Below are positions 30,127 through 37,634 of a DNA stretch of 50,909 bases, piece after piece. Where the stretch lies: IMG/VR virus record IMGVR_UViG_3300048583_000161, positions 1 to 50,909 of that record; one strand, 5' to 3'. Positions within the stretch are counted from its first letter, which is position 1, and every line of letters begins with the position of its first letter. The position numbers were made by a program, and so were the translations under genes. The notes under the pieces are model-generated. The model searched no databases. It was given only the letters and a program-made list of their open reading frames with translations, and was not told where the DNA came from. The stretch comes from a virus.

Positions 30127-30294
30127 TTACGCGCTCCTTGAAGTAATGATGTCTTGCAATTCATGCTGACAGCACTCGCACTCGCCGCAAACCTTCATGG
30201 CGTCTCGCAGCTCATCGAGTGATTTCACCCCATGATACTCCACAACATGAATGACTTCCTTGTCACTCACGTTATGACAGACGCAGACGATCAC
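30127..30294 (-). CDS. Bfd-like [2Fe-2S] ferredoxin, 55 aa
   Basis: A GTG start overlaps the TGA of the upstream gene (GTGA). The sequence begins VIVCVCHNVSDKEVIHVV and continues to CGECECCQHEL. Cysteines at 4, 6, 36 and 39 give CxC plus CxxC, the cluster-binding pattern of BFD domains (bacterioferritin-associated ferredoxin and similar modules). Two more Cys at 41-42 are unusual. BFD proteins carry electrons or scaffold Fe-S clusters. Immediately downstream, with no gap, is the polymerase fragment at 29548-30126. Confidence 0.8.
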   Translation of the reverse strand: MIVCVCHNVSDKEVIHVVEYHGVKSLDELRDAMKVCGECECCQHELQDIITSRSA

Positions 30295-31031
30295 AGGCCG
30301 ATTTCCTTTACGATCATCTTGATTTGTTCTACAGCAGCACGCTCAGTTTGGAACTTGCCACCCCAGTAATTGGAGTTGACGACTGCATCGAACGACTTGA
30401 GGTGCGCGCGATCGAGAGTCTTGAGTACTTTACCGAAGGACGCAGAGCAGAATAGGAACCATGGTGACAAACGACGCTGGCGAATTAGTGAAAGAATTCG
30501 CTGTACGCCAAGATGCTCGAAGATGTTCTCAAGCTTGACATCTTCCTTCTCACAGATGTCGATGAGGTGGTTGATAGACTCAGAAACCTGCTCGAGCGGA
30601 TCGTGCAGAGAATCGAACCACGCCGTGTAGAGGTTGTACGCACCAGAAGAACACCAAAGCGCTGGCTGAATTTCACCTTCAACCATCAGCTCCATGTACT
30701 TGTCTGGGCGCGAGATGTTTGCGTCGATGACGAGCTGAGTAAAGTTGATGAACGAACGGTAGAACTTGGACTCGAGGAATGCGGGAGCTCCAGGCTGACC
30801 GAATTTCCGCATCTTCATCCAGTCTCGGTAGAATGCGTACGCGCCCTGACCAAGAGGACTGACGAGGGTTTCTGCTCTGCGCTTCGGCTCACAGTGATGC
30901 TTCATGAATCGCGTCTCACCCTGGAAACGCTGATTGCAATAGTTACACGCCCAGTTGCCGTGCTTCGCCTGTTCGATTTGCGCATCTTCTAGAGGCACAC
31001 GTCGAGCAGCGATCTGCTCCTTATTCAGCAA
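30291..31031 (-). CDS. hypothetical protein with C2H2-type zinc finger, 246 aa
   Basis: Residues CNYCNQRFQGETRFMKHHC form a CxxC-x12-H-x-C type zinc finger near the N-terminus; the remainder is a helical domain with several Trp and Phe. The start is uncertain: a TTG at 31031 with GAGGT 5-6 bases upstream is preferred because it gives a short overlap with the previous gene, while an ATG at 31076 gives a 56-base overlap. No family recognised beyond the finger. Confidence 0.7.
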   Translation of the reverse strand: MLNKEQIAARRVPLEDAQIEQAKHGNWACNYCNQRFQGETRFMKHHCEPKRRAETLVSPLGQGAYAFYRDWMKMRKFGQPGAPAFLESKFYRSFINFTQLVIDANISRPDKYMELMVEGEIQPALWCSSGAYNLYTAWFDSLHDPLEQVSESINHLIDICEKEDVKLENIFEHLGVQRILSLIRQRRLSPWFLFCSASFGKVLKTLDRAHLKSFDAVVNSNYWGGKFQTERAAVEQIKMIVKEIGL

Positions 31032-31686
31032 CTTTACCTCGTTTGAATCGTCTTGGGACAACTGCGACCTCCTCATCTTCCCACTCCCAACCTGCTTTGA
31101 CGGGCTCGCCGAGCGAGCGGAAGTGTTCAATGAATTCTCTAATACTGTGCTCATCGATGTACGCTCTATTTACCGTTGCGTGAACCCCCACTGCGACCTT
31201 GCCGTAATCAGCGATTAGGATGCGAGGAGCGATTTTGTATTCGAGCTCGAGATACTGGTCTCGAAGCTTGGTGGTTAGCGCGTAACGTCTATCGTCGTCT
31301 GGGGTGTTGTTAAAGCGCCAGAGCTTTCCGTAATGTGGGTGTGTGCCGTCACGAACGAATAGTGGAACGGAGAAGTCTTTTGGAATGGCTTCGTAAGCTT
31401 CGTCGATGGCTCGATTGTCTGCCTGCTCGTAAGCTGCGTACTCTGCGGTGACCATTGCGACTGCAAAGTAACGCTTCAGCTTGGAGTGGAAGAAGGTGAA
31501 GTCAACCCACACCCATGGGTCAGTAGGGTCGAAGACGTGATTGCAGTAGAACTCGCCGTAGCTGCAACCATCTTCGCGCATTCTGTTCTTGGCACGAATC
31601 CAGCGAAGCTTCTCCTGCTTGCGATTCTTTTCGACTCGCTTGTGCTTGCGTCTTACTGGTTCTGCTTTGCCGATTTTGTCTATCAT
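31021..31686 (-). CDS. hypothetical protein, 221 aa
   Basis: A very basic N-terminus (VRRKHKRVEKNRKQEKLRW) is followed by a mixed domain with many aromatic residues (WVWVDFTFFHSKLKRYFAVAM) and a basic C-terminus. The composition suggests nucleic-acid binding. It overlaps the neighbouring DUF4031 gene by 4 bases. No family recognised. Confidence 0.7.
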   Translation of the reverse strand: MIDKIGKAEPVRRKHKRVEKNRKQEKLRWIRAKNRMREDGCSYGEFYCNHVFDPTDPWVWVDFTFFHSKLKRYFAVAMVTAEYAAYEQADNRAIDEAYEAIPKDFSVPLFVRDGTHPHYGKLWRFNNTPDDDRRYALTTKLRDQYLELEYKIAPRILIADYGKVAVGVHATVNRAYIDEHSIREFIEHFRSLGEPVKAGWEWEDEEVAVVPRRFKRGKVAE

Positions 31687-31925
31687 GTGATTCTCCGTGT
31701 GGCATAGTCTTTGACGATCCGAACGATCTCTCGTGGGTCAACAACTTCGCACTTGCTCTGTATTTCTGCGATTCGCTTCTTTGGGATATCGTAGTGCGGA
31801 TACCGCGCATTGTGGAACCAGCAGCGATTGATGTTCAAGTCCACAGCCATGGCGTGCAGCCCTTCAATACTGTAGGGTACACAGATGAGGTGGCGCATGT
31901 CATCACATAGGTATCTCATGATCAT
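31683..31925 (-). CDS. DUF4031-type protein, 80 aa
   Basis: RHLICVPYSIEGLHAMAVDL followed by NINRCWFHNARYPHYDIPKKR matches the DUF4031 pattern (RHxxxxxxSxxxLHxxAxxLGxxRxWFHxxPHYDL). The family is small, widespread and of unknown function; the conserved His and Asp residues suggest metal binding. Part of a chain of 4-base-overlapping genes. Confidence 0.8.
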   Translation of the reverse strand: MIMRYLCDDMRHLICVPYSIEGLHAMAVDLNINRCWFHNARYPHYDIPKKRIAEIQSKCEVVDPREIVRIVKDYATRRIT

Positions 31926-32101
31926 CCCGTAAATGACTTTCTTCTTTGCTTGGCTTCGGCTATCTCTTTCTTGATGAGCGTGATGCTGGTGCGGAGGTCT
32001 TTTGAGTACTGTTCAGGAAGCCAGATGCCAACACCATCGTTAGTAGACTGCGCTCTCTCGAGCGTCCATAGGAGAAGCTCCAACTGCTCAAGAGTCATCA
32101 T
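31922..32101 (-). CDS. small hypothetical protein, 59 aa
   Basis: Starts at the ATG at 32101 (MMTLEQLELLLWTLERAQ) and ends in a TGA overlapping the next ATG. Both ends overlap neighbours by 4 bases, typical of this operon. A helical pair: an amphipathic first helix, then KDLRTSITLIKKEIAEAKQR. No family recognised. Confidence 0.68.
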   Translation of the reverse strand: MMTLEQLELLLWTLERAQSTNDGVGIWLPEQYSKDLRTSITLIKKEIAEAKQRRKSFTG

Positions 32102-32451
32102 GCCACTATGCCCAGCAATTCGAAAGCTTCTTCTCGCTTAAGCGGAATAATCTTGAAGCCAGCAGACTCAGCTTTTTCCACCAATCCATTTAGTACTGAG
32201 CGGCCGTAACTTGTAGCGTCGTACGAAGCGGGGTGCTTGCCCACATTGTAGATGCTGCCGCTGAAGTTGCTGATGCTGATGAACCTCTGTCCATCCTCAA
32301 TTTTCTGGGTTTTGTCAAAGCCAGAACTCAGCTTCCAGGAATCACCATCTAGGTAACCGCCAGACCAAGTGCCGAAGACCTTGTAGAAGTCCCCGTTCTT
32401 TTCGTCAATGATCTTGACAACAATCCAGCGGTCTGGAGAATACGTGCTCAT
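32098..32451 (-). CDS. hypothetical protein, 117 aa
   Basis: Beta-rich N-terminal part with conserved-looking FGTWSGGYLDGDSWKLSSG and a helical C-terminal end. Overlaps both neighbours by 4 bases. No family recognised. Confidence 0.7.
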   Translation of the reverse strand: MSTYSPDRWIVVKIIDEKNGDFYKVFGTWSGGYLDGDSWKLSSGFDKTQKIEDGQRFISISNFSGSIYNVGKHPASYDATSYGRSVLNGLVEKAESAGFKIIPLKREEAFELLGIVA

Positions 32452-32903
32452 GCTTTCATTTCCTTCTGCAATTTTGCGATGTCATCCTTCTGCCATCCGA
32501 TGGATTCGGCCATAGCAAGAACTTCATCTTGTGGTGGGAATGGCGAGAGAGTGCGAACTTCGCGAAGCGACATACCGAAGAACTCAGCAACGACTTTCAT
32601 TGCTTCGACATTCTTCTTCTTGCTCTTGATGCCAATCCATTGGTAACGCTTGCTCGTCTTAGAAGAGCTTGCCTGGAGAAGCTGCATCAGAAGATGCGGA
32701 TGCTTGCCGAGAGTGAAGACATGCGGGTTAGTGAACTCATTGAGCAACATGATCTGCTGTTCGTCAGAGGTACCAGACATCCAGCGCATAACAACGAGAG
32801 GCGCGAAACCCTTGCGCTCTTCATCGCTGAGTTTGGCGTAGATGTCACCACTCTTTGAGCTGTTGAGCTTGCCAAGTAGGTCGAAGATGTCAAGCTTAAA
32901 CGC
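32448..32903 (-). CDS. possible clamp-loader small subunit (gp62-like), 151 aa
   Basis: The start is the ATG at 32903 (MAFKLDIFDLLGKLNSS) with AAGGA upstream. The sequence FAPLVVMRWMSGTSDEQQI and YQWIGIKSKKK resembles the small clamp-loader subunit of T4-related phages, and the large subunit (gp44-like) is encoded 1.2 kb upstream in the same direction. If right, it completes the sliding-clamp loading machine. Evidence is a recalled pattern plus context. Confidence 0.55.
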   Translation of the reverse strand, partial: AFKLDIFDLLGKLNSSKSGDIYAKLSDEERKGFAPLVVMRWMSGTSDEQQIMLLNEFTNPHVFTLGKHPHLLMQLLQASSSKTSKRYQWIGIKSKKKNVEAMKVVAEFFGMSLREVRTLSPFPPQDEVLAMAESIGWQKDDIAKLQKEMKA

Positions 32904-33108
32904 CATCAGGATTTTCCTTCTTAACCCAGAGCAAACCATGCCCACTCACGGGCTCGTAGCCATTTTCTTTGAGCCATTCAGTGCTCTTACCGGCTTCCAT
33001 TAGTGCCCTGATGTCAACGTCCATGGGCTGAACGCTGAGCAGGTCTTTCACGATGGTGTCTGTGAACCACTTGCGCGCTTCAGCTAGAAGCTGTGCTTTG
33101 TCAGTCAT
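32896..33108 (-). CDS. hypothetical protein, 70 aa
   Basis: Helical small protein (LLAEARKWFTDTIVKDLLS). The ATG is six bases after the -10 of the promoter at 33114-33142, so its mRNA would be leaderless or nearly so. It overlaps the gp62-like gene by 8 bases. No family recognised. Confidence 0.68.
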   Translation of the reverse strand: MTDKAQLLAEARKWFTDTIVKDLLSVQPMDVDIRALMEAGKSTEWLKENGYEPVSGHGLLWVKKENPDGV

Positions 33109-33113
33109 GGTCT

Positions 33114-33142
33114 ATTATACCCTGTTTGGAATCAGAATTAAA
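33114..33142 (-). promoter_or_regulatory. sigma70-like promoter giving a leaderless transcript
   Basis: TTTAAT (33137-33142), 17-base spacer, TATAAT (33114-33119), then AGACC and the ATG. The predicted start is at or next to the A of the ATG at 33108. Confidence 0.7.
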
Positions 33143-33674
33143 GTGTCTTTTGCTTGCCGACTTTCCACTTCAAAGCATTCAGGACAATTGACGGAACGTA
33201 TGGACCAACCATTTGCTCCCAACCGTCTAGACCGGCCAGTCCCTTAACAGTCGAGGAGCTAACCTCGATAAGAGAACGCGGAGGAATCAGATAGACGGTG
33301 CTGATTTTGTCGTTGATTCGGCTGTTGATGAGGTTGAGCTGGTGCTCGTACTCGAAGTCAGTCGTGTTTCGAATGCCACGAATGATGTGGGTGGCACCAC
33401 AGCGCTGCGCAAATCCAACTGTGGTTTCTGTGGGCTCAAGAATGTTGACGTTGACTTTCTTTGCACGTTCCGCATCGATATTGATCTCGGGGAGAAAGAC
33501 CGATGCAAAGGCAAGATCAAACCGTTCGCTGACAGTGAAGAGATTTTTCTTCGCTGGATTAGAAGCGATAACGATTTCGATGCTGTCGAACAGCGCAAGC
33601 CCTTCCTTGATAACCCACAGGTGGCCGAGGGTGATGGGGTCAAAAGACCCGGCGATAACGGCTTTATTTGTCAT
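33138..33674 (-). CDS. coaD: phosphopantetheine adenylyltransferase (CoaD-like)
   Basis: Adenylates 4'-phosphopantetheine to dephospho-CoA, the penultimate step of CoA synthesis. AGSFDPITLGH contains the (T/H)xGH motif (TLGH, residues 15-18); IIRGIRNTTDFEYEHQL matches the CoaD RGLRAxxDFEYE signature; EVSSSTVK is the ISSTxVR motif. At 178 aa it is slightly longer than bacterial CoaD (~160). Finding CoaD next to clamp-loader genes in a phage is unusual. An alternative nucleotidyl substrate is possible, but the RGxRNxxDFEYE block is specific to CoaD. Confidence 0.88.
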   Translation of the reverse strand: MTNKAVIAGSFDPITLGHLWVIKEGLALFDSIEIVIASNPAKKNLFTVSERFDLAFASVFLPEINIDAERAKKVNVNILEPTETTVGFAQRCGATHIIRGIRNTTDFEYEHQLNLINSRINDKISTVYLIPPRSLIEVSSSTVKGLAGLDGWEQMVGPYVPSIVLNALKWKVGKQKTL

Positions 33675-34101
33675 TTCGATCCTTTAGACGTTGTTCGCGA
33701 ATGGCTTCACGCTGTGCCCGGTATTCTGCATCAAGGCGAGCATTCTCAATACGTTCTGCTTTGTAATCGACGGGCGGCACATCCTCTGGGGTGTCGTCCA
33801 TGATGCAGCGATCTGCGATAAAATCGGCATACGCATGTAGCAGCTTGCGAATGCTATCGCGGCTCATGTACTCGTTGTTGCAGATCAAATCCTTAGTGTC
33901 TGGGTCTACCTCAACTTGTAGCTGCCCAAAGCCGCAACCCTTCCAGCTCCAATCGATGTAGAGGCTTGACCAATGAATGCCCGAAATCTTTGGCGGATTT
34001 TCTTCGCGTTCTTTCTCACGCGCAGCAATCCTGTCGAGTGCTGTTTGGAAGTCCACCTCAACTGGCTTGAAGTCTTTTGGAAGCGTTGGCTTGTGCATCA
34101 C
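33664..34101 (-). CDS. hypothetical protein, 145 aa
   Basis: Contains YIDWSWKGCGFGQLQVEVD and a Pro-rich acidic linker, ending in a long charged helix (RLDAEYRAQREAIREQRLKD). Overlaps coaD by 11 bases. No family recognised. Confidence 0.7.
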   Translation of the reverse strand: MMHKPTLPKDFKPVEVDFQTALDRIAAREKEREENPPKISGIHWSSLYIDWSWKGCGFGQLQVEVDPDTKDLICNNEYMSRDSIRKLLHAYADFIADRCIMDDTPEDVPPVDYKAERIENARLDAEYRAQREAIREQRLKDRNDK

Positions 34102-34110
34102 AGATTTCCT

Positions 34111-35022
34111 TTACACTTTGCTTAGGCTGATGAATAGCGATGCGAGGTTGATCTCGGTGTCAGCGACAATGGAGTGCTTGTAGAGATGTTCAGCAATCGT
34201 GATGACCGCGGCATCCCTGTCACTCACATCCATCTTCTCGATGTTGTCGTAGAGGAAGCGGAAGACGTCTTCATGCTCTTCACGAGTAGCGGATTCGCAG
34301 ACCAGCTTACGAGCCTTTTTGAAGTCGCCACTACCGATCGCATCGAGCAAGCCGAATTTCCAATCAGAATCGCCAGCCGAGACATCCTTCGGGCTGAGCA
34401 GCTTACCCTTCGAGCTGTTGCCCTGAAGAAGCTGAATGGTCTTGCGAATGTCGGGATAACCGACATCGATGTAGGTGAGGACGTCTTCAGGATCGAAGTC
34501 AACCTTCTCCATCTCAAGGATATCGACCATGCGAAGAGCGATCTTTTCCTTGTCAGGAGCCTTGAAGTAGAACTCCTGGAAGCGCGACTTTACGGGTGGG
34601 ATGATCTTGTTGAGGTAGTTGCAGGTAGCAATGAATCGGCAGTTGCCAGCAGAGTCTTCGATGAGACCGCGAAGGAGTGCCTGACCATCGAGCGAAAGGT
34701 AATCGAACTCCTCGAGCTGAACCACCTTGAACTTGCCGAGTGGCAGCGTCATTGCGAAGGTCGAGACCTTGTTGCGGAGAGCATCGATTTTTTCGTCCGA
34801 GCAGTTGACTCGAAGAACGTCAGATCGATCGATGCCAAGGTCGTTGATGAGAGCCTTGGAGATGGTGGTCTTGCCGGTACCTTGAACACCCGACAGAAGT
34901 AGATTGGGAATGTCACCATCATCTACGAAATTCTTGAATGCTTTTTCCTGACGTGCGTCTTGGAAGATGACGTCGCTGAGCGACTTGGGGCGGTACTTCT
35001 CAACCCAAATGGAGGTCTTCAT
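34111..35022 (-). CDS. sliding-clamp loader large subunit (T4 gp44-like AAA+ ATPase)
   Basis: Loads the polymerase clamp onto DNA. The opening WVEKYRPKSLSDVI is the box II signature of clamp loaders; Walker A is SGVQGTGKTT (about residues 44-53), the Walker B region VVQLEEFDYLS, sensor 1 IATCN, and the arginine-finger region VKSRFQEF replaces the usual SRC. At 303 aa it is close to T4 gp44 (319). Its ATG overlaps the stop of the small upstream gene. Confidence 0.93.
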   Translation of the reverse strand: MKTSIWVEKYRPKSLSDVIFQDARQEKAFKNFVDDGDIPNLLLSGVQGTGKTTISKALINDLGIDRSDVLRVNCSDEKIDALRNKVSTFAMTLPLGKFKVVQLEEFDYLSLDGQALLRGLIEDSAGNCRFIATCNYLNKIIPPVKSRFQEFYFKAPDKEKIALRMVDILEMEKVDFDPEDVLTYIDVGYPDIRKTIQLLQGNSSKGKLLSPKDVSAGDSDWKFGLLDAIGSGDFKKARKLVCESATREEHEDVFRFLYDNIEKMDVSDRDAAVITIAEHLYKHSIVADTEINLASLFISLSKV

Positions 35023-35243
35023 GCTTTGGTTTTCTCGCTAAGGATTTCGATGAGGATAGGATTTGGCGGACTTGTTTCGCCCGCAATTTCGATTAGACGA
35101 TTGAAATCGATAGAGGCAACGATCTTCGCAAACTCCCTGAACCCTTCTCGTATCTCACGATTGAGCCAATCATTCTTCCAATGTCGATACCAAATCAGAG
35201 CGAAGAACGCAGGTACCGCGAGGATTACGAAGAGCTGATGCAT
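35019..35243 (-). CDS. small membrane-anchored protein, 74 aa
   Basis: The start is placed at the ATG at 35243 because earlier in-frame starts (35312, 35279) lie upstream of the predicted transcription start. One N-terminal membrane helix (LFVILAVPAFFALIWY), then a basic amphipathic soluble part. Overlaps the clamp-loader gene by 4 bases. No family recognised. Confidence 0.65.
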   Translation of the reverse strand: MHQLFVILAVPAFFALIWYRHWKNDWLNREIREGFREFAKIVASIDFNRLIEIAGETSPPNPILIEILSEKTKA

Positions 35244-35277
35244 AGAGAAATGGTTCCGATGTTTGACTATCGAAACC

Positions 35278-35306
35278 ATTTTATCACGCTCTACATTGGA
35301 AGTAAA
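35278..35306 (-). promoter_or_regulatory. sigma70-like promoter of the clamp-loader operon
   Basis: TTTACT (35301-35306), 17-base spacer, TAAAAT (35278-35283). Confidence 0.7.
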
Positions 35307-35312
35307 CGTCAA

Positions 35313-36398
35313 TCAGCCGCGGTAGATACCTGAGAAGTCAGTTGACATCCTGCGATTGTCATCTTCAGGGAAGACATCAGCCTTTGCGCTGATACCGTCG
35401 AACGCAGACTTAGAAGGGTAGCTTACGAGGCGCTCACGGGTAATGACTTCGCGCTCGTGCTCCGGCGTTATCTCTTCTGGCATTGGCTCAACAATTTCCG
35501 GTGCTGGCTCGTCGATCTCTGCGACTGACCCACCGAATTCATTGTGCCACTGTTCGGCATCGTAATCGTTTTCGGAATCGTCTACGACTTCAGCCGTTGC
35601 GCCCGCTGGCCGCTCATCGACCATTTCTTCAACAACCGGCACCGTCGCTGGAGCGACGTTCCAATCTGGCGACATCTGATCTGCGATAGAAGGCTTCACT
35701 GGAGCTGGGCCTTCCTTCTCTTTCTGTCTCTGTACAAGCAGGAAGTTGCCGGCAATGAGTAGCGCAATTGCGAGTGGGTCAAAGACGAAGATGATCGTCA
35801 TGATGATGTACTTGACAGCTAGCTCTGGCGTCGTGTTGAATGCTTCAGCGATGTACATGATCGGACCGACTTCGACTTCCTTCTTGATGCTGTCCAGCTT
35901 GAGAGGTGGCAGCTCAGTGTCAATCACGATGAGGCGAGCATTGATTCGCTCCACTTCATCCTTGAAGGCTTCGATAGCCTGACGTCGACCAGTAATGAAG
36001 TCTGGCGGAATTGCAGCAATCTGGGAATCGATCTCAACCTTACGAGCTTGGAGACGGGTCTTCTCGTCTTCCATAGCTTCAACGAGGACGGTGTTTTCGC
36101 TCGTGCCTTGAATAGCTTTCTGGAATTCAGCAGAGAGATAGCCGAAGACACCCGCAGACGTAATGAGTATCAGCGTCAGAGCCGCGATGGTCATGTACGA
36201 CTTCATGATGAGGTTAACCTTCTTCCAGTTGCGGTAGAGGAAGGAAACGGTTACGACCTTACCGACGTCCAGAGCGATGGCCATCACGATGATGACAGGG
36301 TTGGATGCAAATAGGGCAGCTAGACCGATAACCGACATGTAGGTGCCGATACCTTCAATCATCAATGCCGCCAGCAAAACTAAAAGAATGAAAGCCAT
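35313..36398 (-). CDS. polytopic membrane protein, 361 aa
   Basis: Four hydrophobic segments: about 3-25, 33-52, 70-90 and, after a helical ~100-residue loop, 195-225 (YIIMTIIFVFDPLAIALLIA). The C-terminal ~130 residues are acidic and disordered, rich in Pro and Glu. The central loop (QARKVEIDSQIAAIPPDFI) looks like a coiled coil. I recall similar membrane proteins in T4-like phages, without known function. Confidence 0.75.
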   Translation of the reverse strand: MAFILLVLLAALMIEGIGTYMSVIGLAALFASNPVIIVMAIALDVGKVVTVSFLYRNWKKVNLIMKSYMTIAALTLILITSAGVFGYLSAEFQKAIQGTSENTVLVEAMEDEKTRLQARKVEIDSQIAAIPPDFITGRRQAIEAFKDEVERINARLIVIDTELPPLKLDSIKKEVEVGPIMYIAEAFNTTPELAVKYIIMTIIFVFDPLAIALLIAGNFLLVQRQKEKEGPAPVKPSIADQMSPDWNVAPATVPVVEEMVDERPAGATAEVVDDSENDYDAEQWHNEFGGSVAEIDEPAPEIVEPMPEEITPEHEREVITRERLVSYPSKSAFDGISAKADVFPEDDNRRMSTDFSGIYRG

Positions 36399-36404
36399 GA
36401 GTCG

Positions 36405-36734
36405 TTAATCCTTTGTGGCATAGTCGTACGCCATGGACTCTTCGCCGATAGCGAGAACCCATTCGTCGTCTGACTTCCAATATTTGATTTCTTCGTGAGT
36501 GAAGCCGGTGGTCCACTTACCAGGACTGATGAGAGCGATGTCTCCGACCTTGCAGTTCTTTACACTCTCACCAACGGCTTCAATGCGTACCCAGCGGGCG
36601 TACTTGCCCTGCGTGTCTAGCTCGGGTCTCGCGATTATGATGCGGCCCTTGTTCTTGTCGATAAATTGTCCCGCAGAAGTCTCATTGAGAAACTGGAACA
36701 AAATCCCGTTATGTAGCGGCTTGAGAACCGACAT
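36405..36734 (-). CDS. possible GroES-like co-chaperonin, 109 aa
   Basis: VLKPLHNGILFQF, GRIIIARPE, ARWVRIEAVGESV and VGDIALISPGKWTTGFTHE line up with the beta-barrel strands and G-D turn of GroES/gp31-type proteins (VRPLxDxVLVxx ... VxAVGxGxxxxVKVGDxVLxxxY). A T4-like phage would use such a protein to fold its capsid protein with host GroEL. The mobile-loop region is not clear, so the call is tentative. Confidence 0.5.
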   Translation of the reverse strand: MSVLKPLHNGILFQFLNETSAGQFIDKNKGRIIIARPELDTQGKYARWVRIEAVGESVKNCKVGDIALISPGKWTTGFTHEEIKYWKSDDEWVLAIGEESMAYDYATKD

Positions 36735-36764
36735 ACCGTGTCTCCTAAATTGTGATGTGATTTG

Positions 36765-37010
36765 TTATTTTGCTGCAGCAGATTTCTTGAGCGAAGCAGT
36801 AGCAACGTCAAGTGGGCCTGGTTCGTTGGCCTGAACGGTGGTCGTTGCTGCCGTGAACATTTCACGGGTCTTCACGCCATCTTTTTCGTCGATGAACTTG
36901 CGGCGCTGGTCAACCGCGACTGGTACTGGGGTGGTGGCAAGCTGCTGCTTAATCGCCAAGAGGTCGAAGTCGACCAGTTCACCACGGGCGCTTCGTGCTT
37001 TCTTCGTCAT
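36765..37010 (-). CDS. hypothetical protein, 81 aa
   Basis: Basic N-terminus (MTKKARSARGELVDFDLLA), then Ala/Thr/Val-rich sequence, probably partly disordered, ending SLKKSAAAK. No membrane segment or motif. AATAAATA near 37070 on the minus strand might be a late promoter for it. Confidence 0.65.
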   Translation of the reverse strand: MTKKARSARGELVDFDLLAIKQQLATTPVPVAVDQRRKFIDEKDGVKTREMFTAATTTVQANEPGPLDVATASLKKSAAAK

Positions 37011-37100
37011 GCAATGTCTCCGAGAAGTTAAGGTATCTGATAAATATGGTTTGCTACTCTAGCAGGACTATTTATTGCCTGCCCGGCGCAAAGCGACCTA

Positions 37101-37634
37101 TCAGTCGTGGAAGAACTCGGATAGAGGTATTCCGTACTTAATCGGGTCGACTGCATGCAAACCGATCAGATGTAGCACAAGCGATGCACATGAAGAACCT
37201 CGGCCGACGCCCCATACGGTTCCCGCAGCCTTGAACGAACCCACTACGTAAATCAGAGTCTTGAAAAGCGGCTCGATGTTGCGCGACCTGATTTCGTGCA
37301 GCTCGGCTGTTACTCGGTTGATGTATTTGACCTGAAGTTCTTCTGGCTTGCCCTTGATAAAATCCTGGAGAAGGCTTGCGATGTATTCGCAAAGGTCCAT
37401 TTCCATGTATTGGGCCGGAACATTCCAAGACAGGTCGAGCGGATCATTCTCAATCTTCTTGCTGAGAATCTGCTCATCATTGATCAGATTGAACTGGATG
37501 ACGTCGTCATTGTCAACAGTCACGACGATTCGATTGAGTGGAACTTCCGCAAGCAAAAGCTCTGGGACGAGCTCGGCCGAAACCTCACTCGTCCCATCGA
37601 ACCAAAGCGCTCTGTTATTGAGCTCAGTTTTCAC
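37101..37634 (-). CDS. DNA polymerase III alpha-like, N-terminal fragment
   Basis: 177 aa with a GTG start at 37634 (VKTELNNRALWFDG), CGGAG upstream, overlapping the previous gene's stop. The C-terminal part GTVWGVGRGSSCASLVLHL, then VDPIKYGIPLSEFF, matches the family C palm segment GVPVGPGRGSGAGSLVAYA ... LDPLEFDLLFERFLN. The gene stops (TGA TAG) just before the position of the catalytic DFDxDF, which opens the separate gene at 29548-30126. The PHP exonuclease domain expected before this region is absent. Together the two fragments make only ~370 aa of palm and finger core. Confidence 0.8.
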   Translation of the reverse strand: MKTELNNRALWFDGTSEVSAELVPELLLAEVPLNRIVVTVDNDDVIQFNLINDEQILSKKIENDPLDLSWNVPAQYMEMDLCEYIASLLQDFIKGKPEELQVKYINRVTAELHEIRSRNIEPLFKTLIYVVGSFKAAGTVWGVGRGSSCASLVLHLIGLHAVDPIKYGIPLSEFFHD

